Shown: one piece after another, positions 8,398-16,415 of the stretch
Layout of the letters: each line of letters opens with the position of its first letter
Numbering within the stretch: position 1 is the first letter of the stretch
Assembly: GCF_009760925.1 (NCBI RefSeq)
Contig: NZ_VRLV01000010.1
Span: 360,963 to 424,962 of the forward strand
Direction of reading: 5' to 3'
Origin: Nonomuraea typhae
GTDB lineage: Bacteria; Actinomycetota; Actinomycetes; Streptosporangiales; Streptosporangiaceae
DNA: 64,000 nucleotides
Translations under genes and position numbers: made by a program
The notes under the pieces: model-generated
What the model was told of the DNA's origin: nothing
Databases searched by the model: none
Seen by the model: the letters and a program-made list of their open reading frames with translations, nothing else

Positions 8398-9016
8398 GCA
8401 GGGGCGCCGCCGTACGACCGGCCACGTCCTCGGGTGACACGCCCGGGGCGGTCTCCACCAGGCGCAGGCCGCCGGGGGTGACGTCGAGCACGGCCAGGTC
8501 GGTGATGATCCGGTCCACGCAGCCGCGTCCCGTCAGCGGCAGCGTGCACTCGGGCAGGACCTTGGCGGTTCCGTCCTTGGCCGTGTGCTCCATCAGCACC
8601 ACCACCCGGCGGGCGCCGTGCACGAGGTCCATGGCCCCGCCCATCCCCTTGATCACCTTGCCGGGGATGGCCCAGTTGGCCAGGTCGCCGCGGGCCGAGA
8701 CCTGCATGGCGCCGAGCACGGCCACGTCGATGTGCCCGCCGCGGATCATGCCGAACGACAGGGCGGAGTCGAAGTAGGAGGCGCCGGGGATGACGGTGAC
8801 CGTCTCCTTGCCGGCGTTGATGAGGTCGGGGTCCACGTCGCCGGGCACCGGGTAGGGGCCGACCCCGAGGATGCCGTTCTCGGAGTGGATCATCACGGTC
8901 CGGCCGTCCAGGTGGTCGGGGATCAGCGTGGGCAGGCCGATGCCGAGGTTGACGTAGGAGCCGTCGGGCAGCTCGCGGGCGGCCCGTGCGGCCATCTCGT
9001 GCCGGGTCCAGGTCAT
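8390..9016 (-). CDS. pcaJ: 3-oxoacid/3-oxoadipate CoA-transferase subunit B
   Basis: Beta subunit of a class I CoA-transferase, 208 residues. It shows the conserved start YVNLGIGLPTLIPDHL and the catalytic-Glu motif SENGILG. GAMDLVHGARRVVVLMEHT is also characteristic. The start overlaps the stop of the alpha subunit by four bases. With pobA upstream in the same operon, the likely reaction is transfer of CoA from succinyl-CoA to 3-oxoadipate in protocatechuate breakdown. A generic acetoacetate role cannot be excluded, because the ring-cleavage genes are not in the window. Confidence 0.85.
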   Translation of the reverse strand: MTWTRHEMAARAARELPDGSYVNLGIGLPTLIPDHLDGRTVMIHSENGILGVGPYPVPGDVDPDLINAGKETVTVIPGASYFDSALSFGMIRGGHIDVAVLGAMQVSARGDLANWAIPGKVIKGMGGAMDLVHGARRVVVLMEHTAKDGTAKVLPECTLPLTGRGCVDRIITDLAVLDVTPGGLRLVETAPGVSPEDVAGRTAAPLLS

Positions 9017-9753
9017 GGGCGGCGCACCGTCACCTTCTCGATCGGCTTCTCCGTCCGTCCCACCACGAGCACCCGCTGCACGAACACTCCCGGCAGGTGC
9101 ACCTGCGCCGGATCCAGCTCGCCCACCTCCTCGACCTCCGCGATCGTGACGCGTCCCGCCATGGCGGCCAGCGGGTTGAAGTTCCGCGCCGCCTTGGAGA
9201 AGACGAGATTCCCGTGAACATCAGCCTTCAGCGCCCGCACGAGCGCGAAATCCGTGACGATCGAACGCTCCAGCACGTACGGCCGGCCGTCGAACTCCCG
9301 CACCTCCCGAGGCGGCGAGGCCACCAGCACCGACCCGTCGCGCCCGTACCGCCACGGCAGCCCGCCCTCCTCCACGAGCGTCCCGACCCCGGCGGAGGTG
9401 TAGAAGGCCGGGATCCCGCAGCCGCCCGCCCGCAGCCGCTCGGCCAGCGTGCCCTGCGGGATGAGCTCCACCTCCAGTTCCCCCGCGAGATACTGCCGGG
9501 CGAACTCCTTGTTCTCCCCCACGTAGGAGGCGGTCACCCGCCCGATCCGCCCCGCGGCCAGCAACTCCCCCAGCCCCCGCCCGTCGGTCCCGCAGTTGTT
9601 GGAGACCACGTGCAGCCCCTTGCACCCCCGCTCCAGCACCGCCTTGATCAGCACGCCCGGAATCCCCGCCAGCCCGAACCCGCCCACGGCCAGGGAGGCG
9701 CCGTCGCCGATGCCCTCGACCGCGGCGCCCGCGCCGTCCACCACCTTGTTCAC
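9013..9753 (-). CDS. pcaI: 3-oxoacid/3-oxoadipate CoA-transferase subunit A
   Basis: Alpha subunit, 246 residues. The reading frame stays open far upstream through pobA, but homology begins at VNKVVDGAGAAVEGIGDG. The GTG at 9753 overlaps the pobA stop as GTGA; a GTG one codon earlier is equally possible. The CoA-binding glycine-rich stretch GGFGLAGIPG is present, as is NNCGTDGRGLGELL. It forms the transferase with the downstream beta subunit. Confidence 0.85.
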   Translation of the reverse strand: MNKVVDGAGAAVEGIGDGASLAVGGFGLAGIPGVLIKAVLERGCKGLHVVSNNCGTDGRGLGELLAAGRIGRVTASYVGENKEFARQYLAGELEVELIPQGTLAERLRAGGCGIPAFYTSAGVGTLVEEGGLPWRYGRDGSVLVASPPREVREFDGRPYVLERSIVTDFALVRALKADVHGNLVFSKAARNFNPLAAMAGRVTIAEVEEVGELDPAQVHLPGVFVQRVLVVGRTEKPIEKVTVRRP

Positions 9754-10907
9754 CACGGCATCCCCACATAGTTCTCCGCCAGCGTGGCGGCCGCCGCCTC
9801 CGAGGAGGTCACGTAGTCGAGGTGGGACAGCTGCAGCCGCCGCGCGTAGGCGTCGTCGTCGTCGAAGGTGTGCAGCAGGCTCGTCATCCACCAGGAGAAG
9901 TGCTGGGCCCGCCAGACCCGGGGCAGGCGCGCCGCCGAGTACCCGTCGAGCAGCCGGGCCGAGCCGGTGGCGAAGAAGGCGGCCAGCGCCTCGGTCAGCA
10001 CCCGCACGTCGGCCACGGCCAGGTTGAGCCCTTTGGCGCCGGTGGGCGGCACGATGTGGGCGGCGTCCCCGGCCAGGTACAGCCGGCCGTACTGCATGGG
10101 CTCGGCGACGAAGGAGCGCATGGGCGCGACCCCCTTCTCGACGATCTCGCCCGTCGCCAGCGTGAACCCGGGCACGGTCTCCAGCCGGGCCTTCAGCTCG
10201 GCCCAGACGCGTTCGTCGGGCCAGTCGCCGGCGTCGGCGTCCGGCGGCACCTGGAGGTAGAAGCGGCTGAGCGCCGGGGAGCGCATGCTGTGCAGGGCGA
10301 AGCCGCGCTCGTTGCGCGCGTAGATCAGTTCCCCGGCCGACGGCGGCACCCGGGCCAGCACGCCCAGCCAGGCGAAGGGGTAGTCGCGTTCGTAAACGGT
10401 CAGCACGCCCTCCGGGATCGAGGGCCGGGAGACGCCGTGGAAGCCGTCGCACCCGGCGATGACCTCGCAGTCCAGCCGCTCGCCGCCGAAGCTCACGTGC
10501 GGCTCGGCACCGAGCCCGTGCACGGCCACGTCGGGCACCTCGAAGCGCAGGTCGCCGCCCGCGGCCAGCCGGGCGGCGATGAGGTCCTTGACCACCTCCT
10601 GCTGCCCGTAGACGGTGATCCTCCGGTCGGGGACGAGCTTGTCGAAGGCGATGCGGTGGGCGGCGCCGCCGTACCTGAGCTCGATGCCGCTGTGCGGCAG
10701 GCCCTCGCGCAGCAGCCGCTCGCCCACGCCGGCGGCGACGAGCGTGTCGACCGTGCCCTGTTCGAGCACGCCGGCTCTGACCCGCTGTTCGACGTGGGCG
10801 CGGCTGCGCCGTTCGAGCACCACCGAGGAGATCCCGCGCAGGTGCAGCAGATGGGAGAGCAGCAGCCCGGCGGGCCCGGCGCCGATGATCCCGACCTGGG
10901 TTCGCAT
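9750..10907 (-). CDS. pobA: 4-hydroxybenzoate 3-monooxygenase
   Basis: FAD-dependent aromatic hydroxylase of 385 residues. It turns 4-hydroxybenzoate into protocatechuate using NADPH and O2. The dinucleotide fold GIIGAGPAGLLLSHLL is at the N-terminus. The family-typical ERRSRAHVEQRVRAGVLEQG follows, then the middle motif GCDGFHGVSR and the FAD motif LYLAGDAAHIVPPTGAKGLN. The ATG at 10907 is chosen by homology; the frame continues upstream without support. It heads a pobA-pcaI-pcaJ operon, divergent from an IclR gene across a 79-bp region. Confidence 0.9.
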   Translation of the reverse strand: MRTQVGIIGAGPAGLLLSHLLHLRGISSVVLERRSRAHVEQRVRAGVLEQGTVDTLVAAGVGERLLREGLPHSGIELRYGGAAHRIAFDKLVPDRRITVYGQQEVVKDLIAARLAAGGDLRFEVPDVAVHGLGAEPHVSFGGERLDCEVIAGCDGFHGVSRPSIPEGVLTVYERDYPFAWLGVLARVPPSAGELIYARNERGFALHSMRSPALSRFYLQVPPDADAGDWPDERVWAELKARLETVPGFTLATGEIVEKGVAPMRSFVAEPMQYGRLYLAGDAAHIVPPTGAKGLNLAVADVRVLTEALAAFFATGSARLLDGYSAARLPRVWRAQHFSWWMTSLLHTFDDDDAYARRLQLSHLDYVTSSEAAAATLAENYVGMPW

Positions 10908-10951
10908 GGGGAGAGCATCCTTCCGGCTGACCGGCAATCCCCAGAGATGTC

Positions 10952-10966
10952 TTCCGCTGGGCGGAA
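10952..10966. promoter_or_regulatory. 15-bp palindrome, probable IclR-type operator
   Basis: TTCCGC-TGG-GCGGAA is a perfect inverted repeat with six-base arms. It lies in the 79-bp gap between pobA (minus strand) and the IclR gene (plus strand). IclR proteins usually bind palindromes of about this length in divergent promoters, so this is the likely site through which the regulator controls pobA and itself. Confidence 0.6.
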
Positions 10967-10986
10967 AATCCCGACACAATTGCCCG

Positions 10987-11724
10987 ATGGGAGCCACCGT
11001 CACGTCGAAGGTGCTGGCCATCCTGGCGGCCTTCGACGCCGACCACCCGCAGCTCACGCTCACCGAGGTGGCCAAGCGCAGCGGGCTGGCGCTCAGCACC
11101 GCCCACCGGCTCGTCGGCGAGTTGCTGGCCTGGCAGGCGCTCGGGCGCGGCCCGGACGGACGGCTGCGCATCGGCCTGCGCCTGTGGGAGCTCGGCCAGC
11201 TCGCGCCGGGCAAACTGCAGGACGTCGCCCGCCCCTGGCTGCAGGACCTGTTCGCGGCCACGGGCGAGAACGTGCACCTGGCCGTCCGCGACGGCCTGGA
11301 GGTCCTCTACGTCGACAAGGTGTACGGCAGGCGGGCCGTGCCCATCATCAGCCGGGTCGGCAGCCGCCTGCCCATGCACCCGACCGGCGTCGGCAAGGCG
11401 CTGCTGGCCCACGAGCCGGGCTGGTTCGTCGACGCCTACCTCTCCCGCAAGCTCGAACGCCCGACCAGCCACACGATCACCGAACCCGGCCGCCTGGCCC
11501 GCGAGCTGGCCACGGTGCGTGCCCAGGGGTACGCGCTGACGTACGAGGAGATGACGCTGGGCTCGTGCTCGGCCGCCGCGCCCATCCTCGTGGACGGCCG
11601 GGCCATCGCCGCGGTCGGCATCGTGCTGAGCTCGCGCCGGGCTCGTGAACTGCCGCGGCTCATCGACCCCCTGCTCAAGGTCGCCACCGGTGTGGCCCTG
11701 GCGTGGGACGCCGCAGGCGGCTGA
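10987..11724 (+). CDS. IclR-family regulator of the pob/pca operon (PobR/PcaR type)
   Basis: Regulator of 245 residues starting at ATG 10987. The N-terminal winged helix is visible as TLTEVAKRSGLALSTAHRLV. The effector domain includes GENVHLAVRDGLEVLYVDKV, SRLPMHPTGVGKALLA and APILVDGRAIAAVGIV. It is divergent from the 4-hydroxybenzoate hydroxylase, the usual place of PobR/PcaR-type regulators that sense 4-hydroxybenzoate, protocatechuate or adipate intermediates. Repressor or activator action cannot be told from sequence. Confidence 0.85.
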   Translation: MGATVTSKVLAILAAFDADHPQLTLTEVAKRSGLALSTAHRLVGELLAWQALGRGPDGRLRIGLRLWELGQLAPGKLQDVARPWLQDLFAATGENVHLAVRDGLEVLYVDKVYGRRAVPIISRVGSRLPMHPTGVGKALLAHEPGWFVDAYLSRKLERPTSHTITEPGRLARELATVRAQGYALTYEEMTLGSCSAAAPILVDGRAIAAVGIVLSSRRARELPRLIDPLLKVATGVALAWDAAGG

Positions 11725-11792
11725 CCTCCTCGAACGCGTATTTCGACGCGGACACGACACCTCTCCGATGGTTTGGTGGGATTCGCCAGCCT

Positions 11793-11807
11793 GAACAACT
11801 GTTGCTC
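11793..11807. promoter_or_regulatory. Near-perfect inverted repeat in the leader region of the NRPS cluster
   Basis: The 348 bases between the IclR gene and mbtH hold no convincing gene. They contain GAACAAC-T-GTTGCTC, whose seven-base arms match at six positions. A TTGAC element follows at 11812-11816. It could be an operator or part of the promoter for the mbtH/A-T unit, but no clear -10 follows. A good Shine-Dalgarno-like AGGGGGAG lies at 11843-11850 in front of a 38-codon frame that I do not accept as a gene. Confidence 0.3.
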
Positions 11808-12072
11808 CGGATTGACGTCCGTCGAGCCTTTTCCGGCGAACTAGGGGGAGTCATGCAATCGGCAGAGGAGAGACCGATCCATGCTGACGTTCGAGGCCGG
11901 GCGGCCGGCCGAGCCGCCCTTTCCCCGGGCCGGCGGCACTGGTCCGATGGATATGGAACGTTCCACTAATCCCTGCATACGGGCTGACCGAAACCACGGT
12001 TCTGCTGGGCCTGGCTCCTGGCCGGTCGTGCCCGGCTTCGCGGCGCCGTATCCCATGACGAGGAGCGAGGAC

Positions 12073-12270
12073 ATGTTCGACGACGACCGCCACTACGAAG
12101 TCGTCCGCAACGACGAGGAGCAGTACTCCATCTGGCCGGAAGGCCGCCGCATCCCCGACGGCTGGCACGCAGTCGGCGTGCGCGGCCGCAAGGAGGAGTG
12201 CCTGGAGCACATCCGCGAGGTCTGGACCGACCAGCGTCCGCGCAGCCTGCGCCTGGCCATGGGCGACTGA
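12073..12270 (+). CDS. MbtH-family NRPS accessory protein
   Basis: Small protein of 65 residues that binds and activates or stabilises NRPS adenylation domains. The family signature is complete: NDEEQYSIWPEGRRIPDGW, then a glycine stretch, then EVWTDQRPRSL. The ATG at 12073 is preferred because AGGAG precedes it at a good distance and homology starts there. The same frame is open back to 11881. It precedes the stand-alone A-T gene and presumably serves the adenylation domains of this cluster. Confidence 0.93.
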   Translation: MFDDDRHYEVVRNDEEQYSIWPEGRRIPDGWHAVGVRGRKEECLEHIREVWTDQRPRSLRLAMGD

Positions 12271-12333
12271 GATGGGCCTGCTCCGGTTCGGGCGCCCCTC
12301 CCTTCCCGGGTTCGGCTCCGGGTCCCGTGAGAG

Positions 12334-12357
12334 CCGGCCGGGGACGAGCCCGGCCGG
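12334..12357 (+). terminator. Strong hairpin between mbtH and the A-T gene
   Basis: CCGGCCGGG and CCCGGCCGG form nine perfect base pairs around a six-base loop, 64 bases after the mbtH stop. No U-rich tail follows. It may partly terminate transcription, or set the ratio of the small MbtH product to the large enzyme by RNA processing. The 135-base gap holds no gene. Confidence 0.4.
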
Positions 12358-12405
12358 GCGGCATCCGGTTCGACCACCTCATCACCGACCTCATGGAGAA
12401 CTGAC

Positions 12406-14109
12406 ATGTACACACCCGTTCACGAGCTGGTCGCCGCCCGCGCGCGGTCCGCGCCCGGCCGGGTCGCGATCGTCCACCAAGGCACGGCCCTCACGTACGG
12501 AGCGCTTCACACACGCGCCCAGCGGCTGGCCAGGCAACTGGTCGCCCGCGGCGTCGGGCCGGAGACCGCGGTCGGGGTGTTCCTCGACCGCTCGCCGGAG
12601 TTCGTGCTCACCGCCCTGGGCGTGCTCCACGCCGGGGGCGCCTACGTCCCCCTCGACCCCGCCTACCCTCCCGACCGGCCGGCGTTCATGCCGGCGGCCA
12701 CCTCGATCGTGATCACCACGTCCGAGCTGGCCGACCGGCTGCCGCCGGGGACCCGCGTGCTGACGCTGGACGCCGACGGCCCGGTCGCGCCGGGCCCGCT
12801 GCCCGCCGTCCATCCCGAGAACCTCGCCTACACGATGGTCACCTCCGGATCCACCGGCGTGCCCAGGGGCGTTTCCGTACGGCACGCCGGAATCACCCGG
12901 CTGGTCCGCGACCCCTCCTACGTCAGGCTGACCGAGGAGGAGACCGTGCTGCACGCCTCGCCGGTCTCCTTCGACGCGGCCACGTTCGAGATCTGGGGCG
13001 CGCTGGCCGGCGGCGCCCGCCTCGTCGTGGCCCCGGCGGGCCCGCAGTCGGCCGCCGACCTGGGCGCGCTGCTGCGCACGGAGCGGGTGACCACCGCCTT
13101 CTTCACCACCGGGCTGTTCCACCTGCTGGTCGACGAGTGCCTGCCGGACCTGGCCGGGCTGCGCCAGGTGCTGGTCGGCGGCGACGTGCTCTCGCCCACC
13201 CACGCCCGCGCGTTCGTGCGCGCCCTGCCCGCGACCCGCCTGATCAACGCCTACGGGCCCACCGAGGTGACCACGTTCACCACCAGCCACCACGTCGCCC
13301 TCCGCTGGGGCGAGGGCATCCCCATCGGCCGCCCCATCGACGACACCTGGATCCGCATCCTCGACGACGACCTGCAGCCGACCGGCACCGGCCACCTGTA
13401 CGCCGGGGGCGCCGGGCTGGCCCGCGGCTACCACGGCGACCCCGCGCTGACCGCGGAACGCTTCATCCCCGACCCGTACGGCACCGGCGAACGCCTGTAC
13501 GCGACCGGCGACCTGGCCAGGCTGCTGCCCAGCGGCGCCATCGAGTTCCTCGGCCGGGCCGACCAGCAGATCAAGCGGCGCGGCTTCCGCATCGAGCCGG
13601 GCGACATCGAGGAAGCCCTGCGCACCGATCCCCGCGTCCGCGACGCGGCCGTGATCGCGTCGGGCACCGGCGCCGAGCACAAGATCCTGACCGCCTGCGT
13701 CGTCCTGGACGCGCCCGCCCCCGACCTGCGCGAACGCCTGCGCGAGCGGCTGCCCGACTACCTCATGCCCGACCGGTGGGCCGTCCTCGACGCCCTCCCG
13801 CTGAACCCCAGCGGCAAGGTGGACCGGGCCGCGCTGGCCACCGTCGCCACCCGCCCGGAACTGGCGGCCGGCGCCGGGCCCGTCGGGGAACTGGAGTCGG
13901 CCATCGCCGCGATCTGGGGCGAACTCTTCGAGGTGGAACGGGTCGGGCGGCATGACGACTTCTTCGACCTCGGCGGGCATTCCCTGCTGGCCAGCCGCAT
14001 GTCGACACGGCTGCGCCGTACCCTCGGCTCCGCCGTACCGGTGAGGGCGATCTTCGACCATCCCACCGTGGCGGAACTCGCCGAGCACATCCGGTGCGAC
14101 GAGCCCTAA
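12406..14109 (+). CDS. Stand-alone NRPS adenylation-thiolation (A-T) protein
   Basis: 567 residues: an adenylation domain (about 1-480) and a carrier domain (about 495-567). Core motifs: MVTSGSTGVPRGVSV (A3), NAYGPTE (A5), GERLYATGDLARL (A7/A8), NPSGKVDRAAL (A10, Lys) and carrier site DLGGHSLLASRM with the phosphopantetheine serine. Read by eye against the GrsA-Phe pocket, the specificity residues are D-A-F-F-V-G-A-T-F-K. This suggests a hydrophobic, probably aliphatic, amino acid; no exact match is claimed. There is no condensation domain, so it either starts the chain or loads a carrier for tailoring or transfer. It lies just downstream of mbtH. Confidence 0.9.
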   Translation: MYTPVHELVAARARSAPGRVAIVHQGTALTYGALHTRAQRLARQLVARGVGPETAVGVFLDRSPEFVLTALGVLHAGGAYVPLDPAYPPDRPAFMPAATSIVITTSELADRLPPGTRVLTLDADGPVAPGPLPAVHPENLAYTMVTSGSTGVPRGVSVRHAGITRLVRDPSYVRLTEEETVLHASPVSFDAATFEIWGALAGGARLVVAPAGPQSAADLGALLRTERVTTAFFTTGLFHLLVDECLPDLAGLRQVLVGGDVLSPTHARAFVRALPATRLINAYGPTEVTTFTTSHHVALRWGEGIPIGRPIDDTWIRILDDDLQPTGTGHLYAGGAGLARGYHGDPALTAERFIPDPYGTGERLYATGDLARLLPSGAIEFLGRADQQIKRRGFRIEPGDIEEALRTDPRVRDAAVIASGTGAEHKILTACVVLDAPAPDLRERLRERLPDYLMPDRWAVLDALPLNPSGKVDRAALATVATRPELAAGAGPVGELESAIAAIWGELFEVERVGRHDDFFDLGGHSLLASRMSTRLRRTLGSAVPVRAIFDHPTVAELAEHIRCDEP

Positions 14110-14118
14110 GCTGTGCGC

Positions 14119-15855
14119 GTGACCCCCGGACAAAAGGTGATCGACGGTCGTTTCGAGCTGCTGGAGCGGCTCGGCAGCGGCGGCATGGGCACGGTGTGGC
14201 GGGCCCGCGACCTTGCGCTCCACCGTGACGTCGCGCTCAAAGAGGTCCGCCCGCCCGGACCGGCCGACGACGACCCCGATCGTGCGCAGATGATGCGCGA
14301 CCGCATCCTGCTGGAGGCGCGGGCGCTGGCCAGGCTCCACCATCCGAACGTGGTCACCGTCCACCACATCGTGGACAGCCCGGAATATCCCCATCCGTGG
14401 ATCGTCATGGAGCTGGTCCCCGGCCGCTCCCTCCAGGACCGCGTCAGCCAGGGACTCCTCACCCCGCCGGAAGGCGCCCAGCTCGGCCGCGGCATCCTCG
14501 CCGCCCTGCGCGCCGCGCACGCCGCCGGGATCCTGCACCGCGACGTCAAACCGGCCAACGTCCTCCTGCGGGCCGACGGCAGCCCCGTCCTGACCGACTT
14601 CGGGATCGCCGCCCTGTACGACTCGCCCGGGCTCACCGCCACCGGAGAACTCGTCGGCTCACCCGAGTACATCGCGCCGGAACGCCTGCGCGGCCAGGAG
14701 GGCAACCCGTCCTCCGACCTGTGGTCGCTGGGCATGCTGCTGTACGTCGCCGTCGAGGGCGTCCACCCGATGCGCCGCGACACGCCGCTGGCCACGCTCG
14801 GCGCCGTCCTGGACGGCCGCATCCCGCCGCCGCGCCGATCCGGGCCGCTGACGCCGGTCCTCAACGCCCTCCTCATCCCCGACCCGGCCCTCCGGCCCAA
14901 CGCGGAACAGCTCGACGCCATGCTGGCCGACGTCGCCATGGCCAGGCCGTACCCGCCGGGTGGGGACGGTGCGGCGGGGCCGTACGGACCGGGTGGGAGC
15001 GGCGCGGCGGGACCGTACCCGCCGCAGAGTGCTCCCCCCGCCTACACCACGCAGCCCCCGGCGTACACGCCCGCGCCGCCGGCCTACAGCGGCCCTCCTC
15101 CGGGATACGGCGGCCCTCCCCCGGGGTACGGCGCCGCCCCCGTGAAGAGCATGCCCACCGGCCCGAACGTGCACGGCTGGGCCACCCAGTCCACCCGGCG
15201 CCGGCGCTCCGGCCCGCTCGTGGCCGGGATCGTGGCCGCCGTCGCCGTGGCGGTCACGGCCGCGTTCCTGGTGCCCCAGTGGATCGCCGCGCCGTCCGGC
15301 GGCGAACCGCGTGACCCGGTCGCCGGGGGCACCACCGGATCCAGGCCGGAGCCCTCGTCGGAGGAAGAGCCTTCAGAGGAGATCTCCGAGGCGCCCACCC
15401 CCGACACCAGCCCCCTGCTGACCCCGGCCCGGATCCGCCAGGTGATCGCGGCCTTGGAGAAGGAGTCGGGCAGCAAGGTCTTCACGGCTTTCTCGGTGCA
15501 CGAGCAGTTCGCCTCGGCCAACGCCCCGATCGCCGGCAAGAAGATCTACGACACCTACGACTACCGCGACGGCCAGGTCAGCAGGCGCAAGGGCAGCACC
15601 ATGTCCTTCTCCGACCGCGCCATCAAGCTCAGCTCCCTGAACTGGGAGGCGCTTCCGGCGTTGTTCAAACGCGCGGAGAAGAGCCTGGGCATCGACAAGC
15701 CGACCTCCCGGTACGTCATCGTCCAGCCGGCCTGGCCGTTCAGCGGCACACCCCAGCCCGCCATCCTCGTCTACCTGAGCGACGACTACGGCGGCGCATA
15801 CCTGGCGGCCAACAAGAACGGAAAAATCATGAAAATGTACGCCAGGGACAGCTGA
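14119..15855 (+). CDS. Membrane-anchored serine/threonine protein kinase (PknB type)
   Basis: 578 residues starting at GTG 14119; a GTG two codons earlier is equally possible. The kinase domain (about 8-265) has the glycine loop LGSGGMGTVW, catalytic Lys in VALKEV, catalytic loop HRDVKPANVLL, the TDFGIAA metal motif and the activation/P+1 segment GSPEYIAPE. A Pro/Tyr/Gly-rich linker with PPAY- and PPGY-like repeats (about 275-345) follows. Then come one transmembrane helix (about 368-390) and an extracellular domain of about 170 residues of unknown function. It begins a few bases after the A-T gene, so it may be co-transcribed; a role in controlling the cluster is speculative. Confidence 0.88.
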   Translation: MTPGQKVIDGRFELLERLGSGGMGTVWRARDLALHRDVALKEVRPPGPADDDPDRAQMMRDRILLEARALARLHHPNVVTVHHIVDSPEYPHPWIVMELVPGRSLQDRVSQGLLTPPEGAQLGRGILAALRAAHAAGILHRDVKPANVLLRADGSPVLTDFGIAALYDSPGLTATGELVGSPEYIAPERLRGQEGNPSSDLWSLGMLLYVAVEGVHPMRRDTPLATLGAVLDGRIPPPRRSGPLTPVLNALLIPDPALRPNAEQLDAMLADVAMARPYPPGGDGAAGPYGPGGSGAAGPYPPQSAPPAYTTQPPAYTPAPPAYSGPPPGYGGPPPGYGAAPVKSMPTGPNVHGWATQSTRRRRSGPLVAGIVAAVAVAVTAAFLVPQWIAAPSGGEPRDPVAGGTTGSRPEPSSEEEPSEEISEAPTPDTSPLLTPARIRQVIAALEKESGSKVFTAFSVHEQFASANAPIAGKKIYDTYDYRDGQVSRRKGSTMSFSDRAIKLSSLNWEALPALFKRAEKSLGIDKPTSRYVIVQPAWPFSGTPQPAILVYLSDDYGGAYLAANKNGKIMKMYARDS

Positions 15856-15913
15856 ACATGGACTCACCTCTCCCGGGTAGCTGACACACCATCGTCTATC
15901 CGTGGGAGGCGTC

Positions 15914-16342
15914 ATGGACCTTTCCCGCAGCCCGATCCAGCTCTCGTCCATGGTCATCGGCGTACTCTTCCTGCTGGTAGGGGTGCTCGGCTTCATCCCC
16001 GGCATCACCACCGGCCTGGACGGAATCACGTTCGCCGGTCACCAGTCGGACGCCATGCTCTTGGGCGTCTTCGAGGTCTCCATCCTGCACAACGTCGTAC
16101 ACCTGGCGTTCGGCCTGGCCGGCATACTCCTGGCCCGCACCTGGCAAGGGGCTCGAGGCTTCCTCGTCGGCGGCGGCGTGATCTACCTGCTGCTCGGGGT
16201 ATACGGCCTGCTCATCACCCACGACAGCGCCCTGAACTTCGTCCCCGTCAACAGGGCCGACAACTGGCTCCACCTGGGCCTGGCCCTGGTCATGGTCCTC
16301 CTGGGCGTAGTCCTCGGTCGCCGCCAGCCCGTAACGAGCTGA
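15914..16342 (+). CDS. DUF4383-type integral membrane protein
   Basis: 142 residues with four hydrophobic segments: LVGVLGFIPGI region, HNVVHLAFGLAGILLA, GGGVIYLLLGVYGLL and HLGLALVMVLLGVVL. This is the pattern of the actinobacterial DUF4383 family, whose function is unknown. The ATG at 15914 has GGGAGG just upstream. Gene neighbours give no clear clue to its role. Confidence 0.75.
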   Translation: MDLSRSPIQLSSMVIGVLFLLVGVLGFIPGITTGLDGITFAGHQSDAMLLGVFEVSILHNVVHLAFGLAGILLARTWQGARGFLVGGGVIYLLLGVYGLLITHDSALNFVPVNRADNWLHLGLALVMVLLGVVLGRRQPVTS

Positions 16343-16370
16343 CGGGGGGTCAAATGCGGACGACCTGACA

Positions 16371-16400
16371 TTCACCTGAGAAGGCTCCCCCAGGGCTGCC
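16371..16400 (+). promoter_or_regulatory. Upstream element shared by both hydrolase/lipoprotein cassettes (copy 1)
   Basis: TCACCTGAGAAG, 12 bases, then CTGCCA, ending 16 bases before the ATG at 16416. The same two blocks with the same 12-base spacing occur at 58311-58340, in front of the paralogous hydrolase. Conservation outside the coding region points to a promoter, operator or translation element kept after duplication. Confidence 0.55.
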
Positions 16401-16415
16401 AAGCTGACCGGGATC

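Noticed and set aside
11853..11969. 38-codon frame with AGGGGGAG just upstream, ahead of mbtH
   Set aside because: The spacing from the AGGGGGAG to the ATG is only two bases, the product has no recognisable features and codon third positions are not clearly biased. It could be a leader peptide but is not supported.
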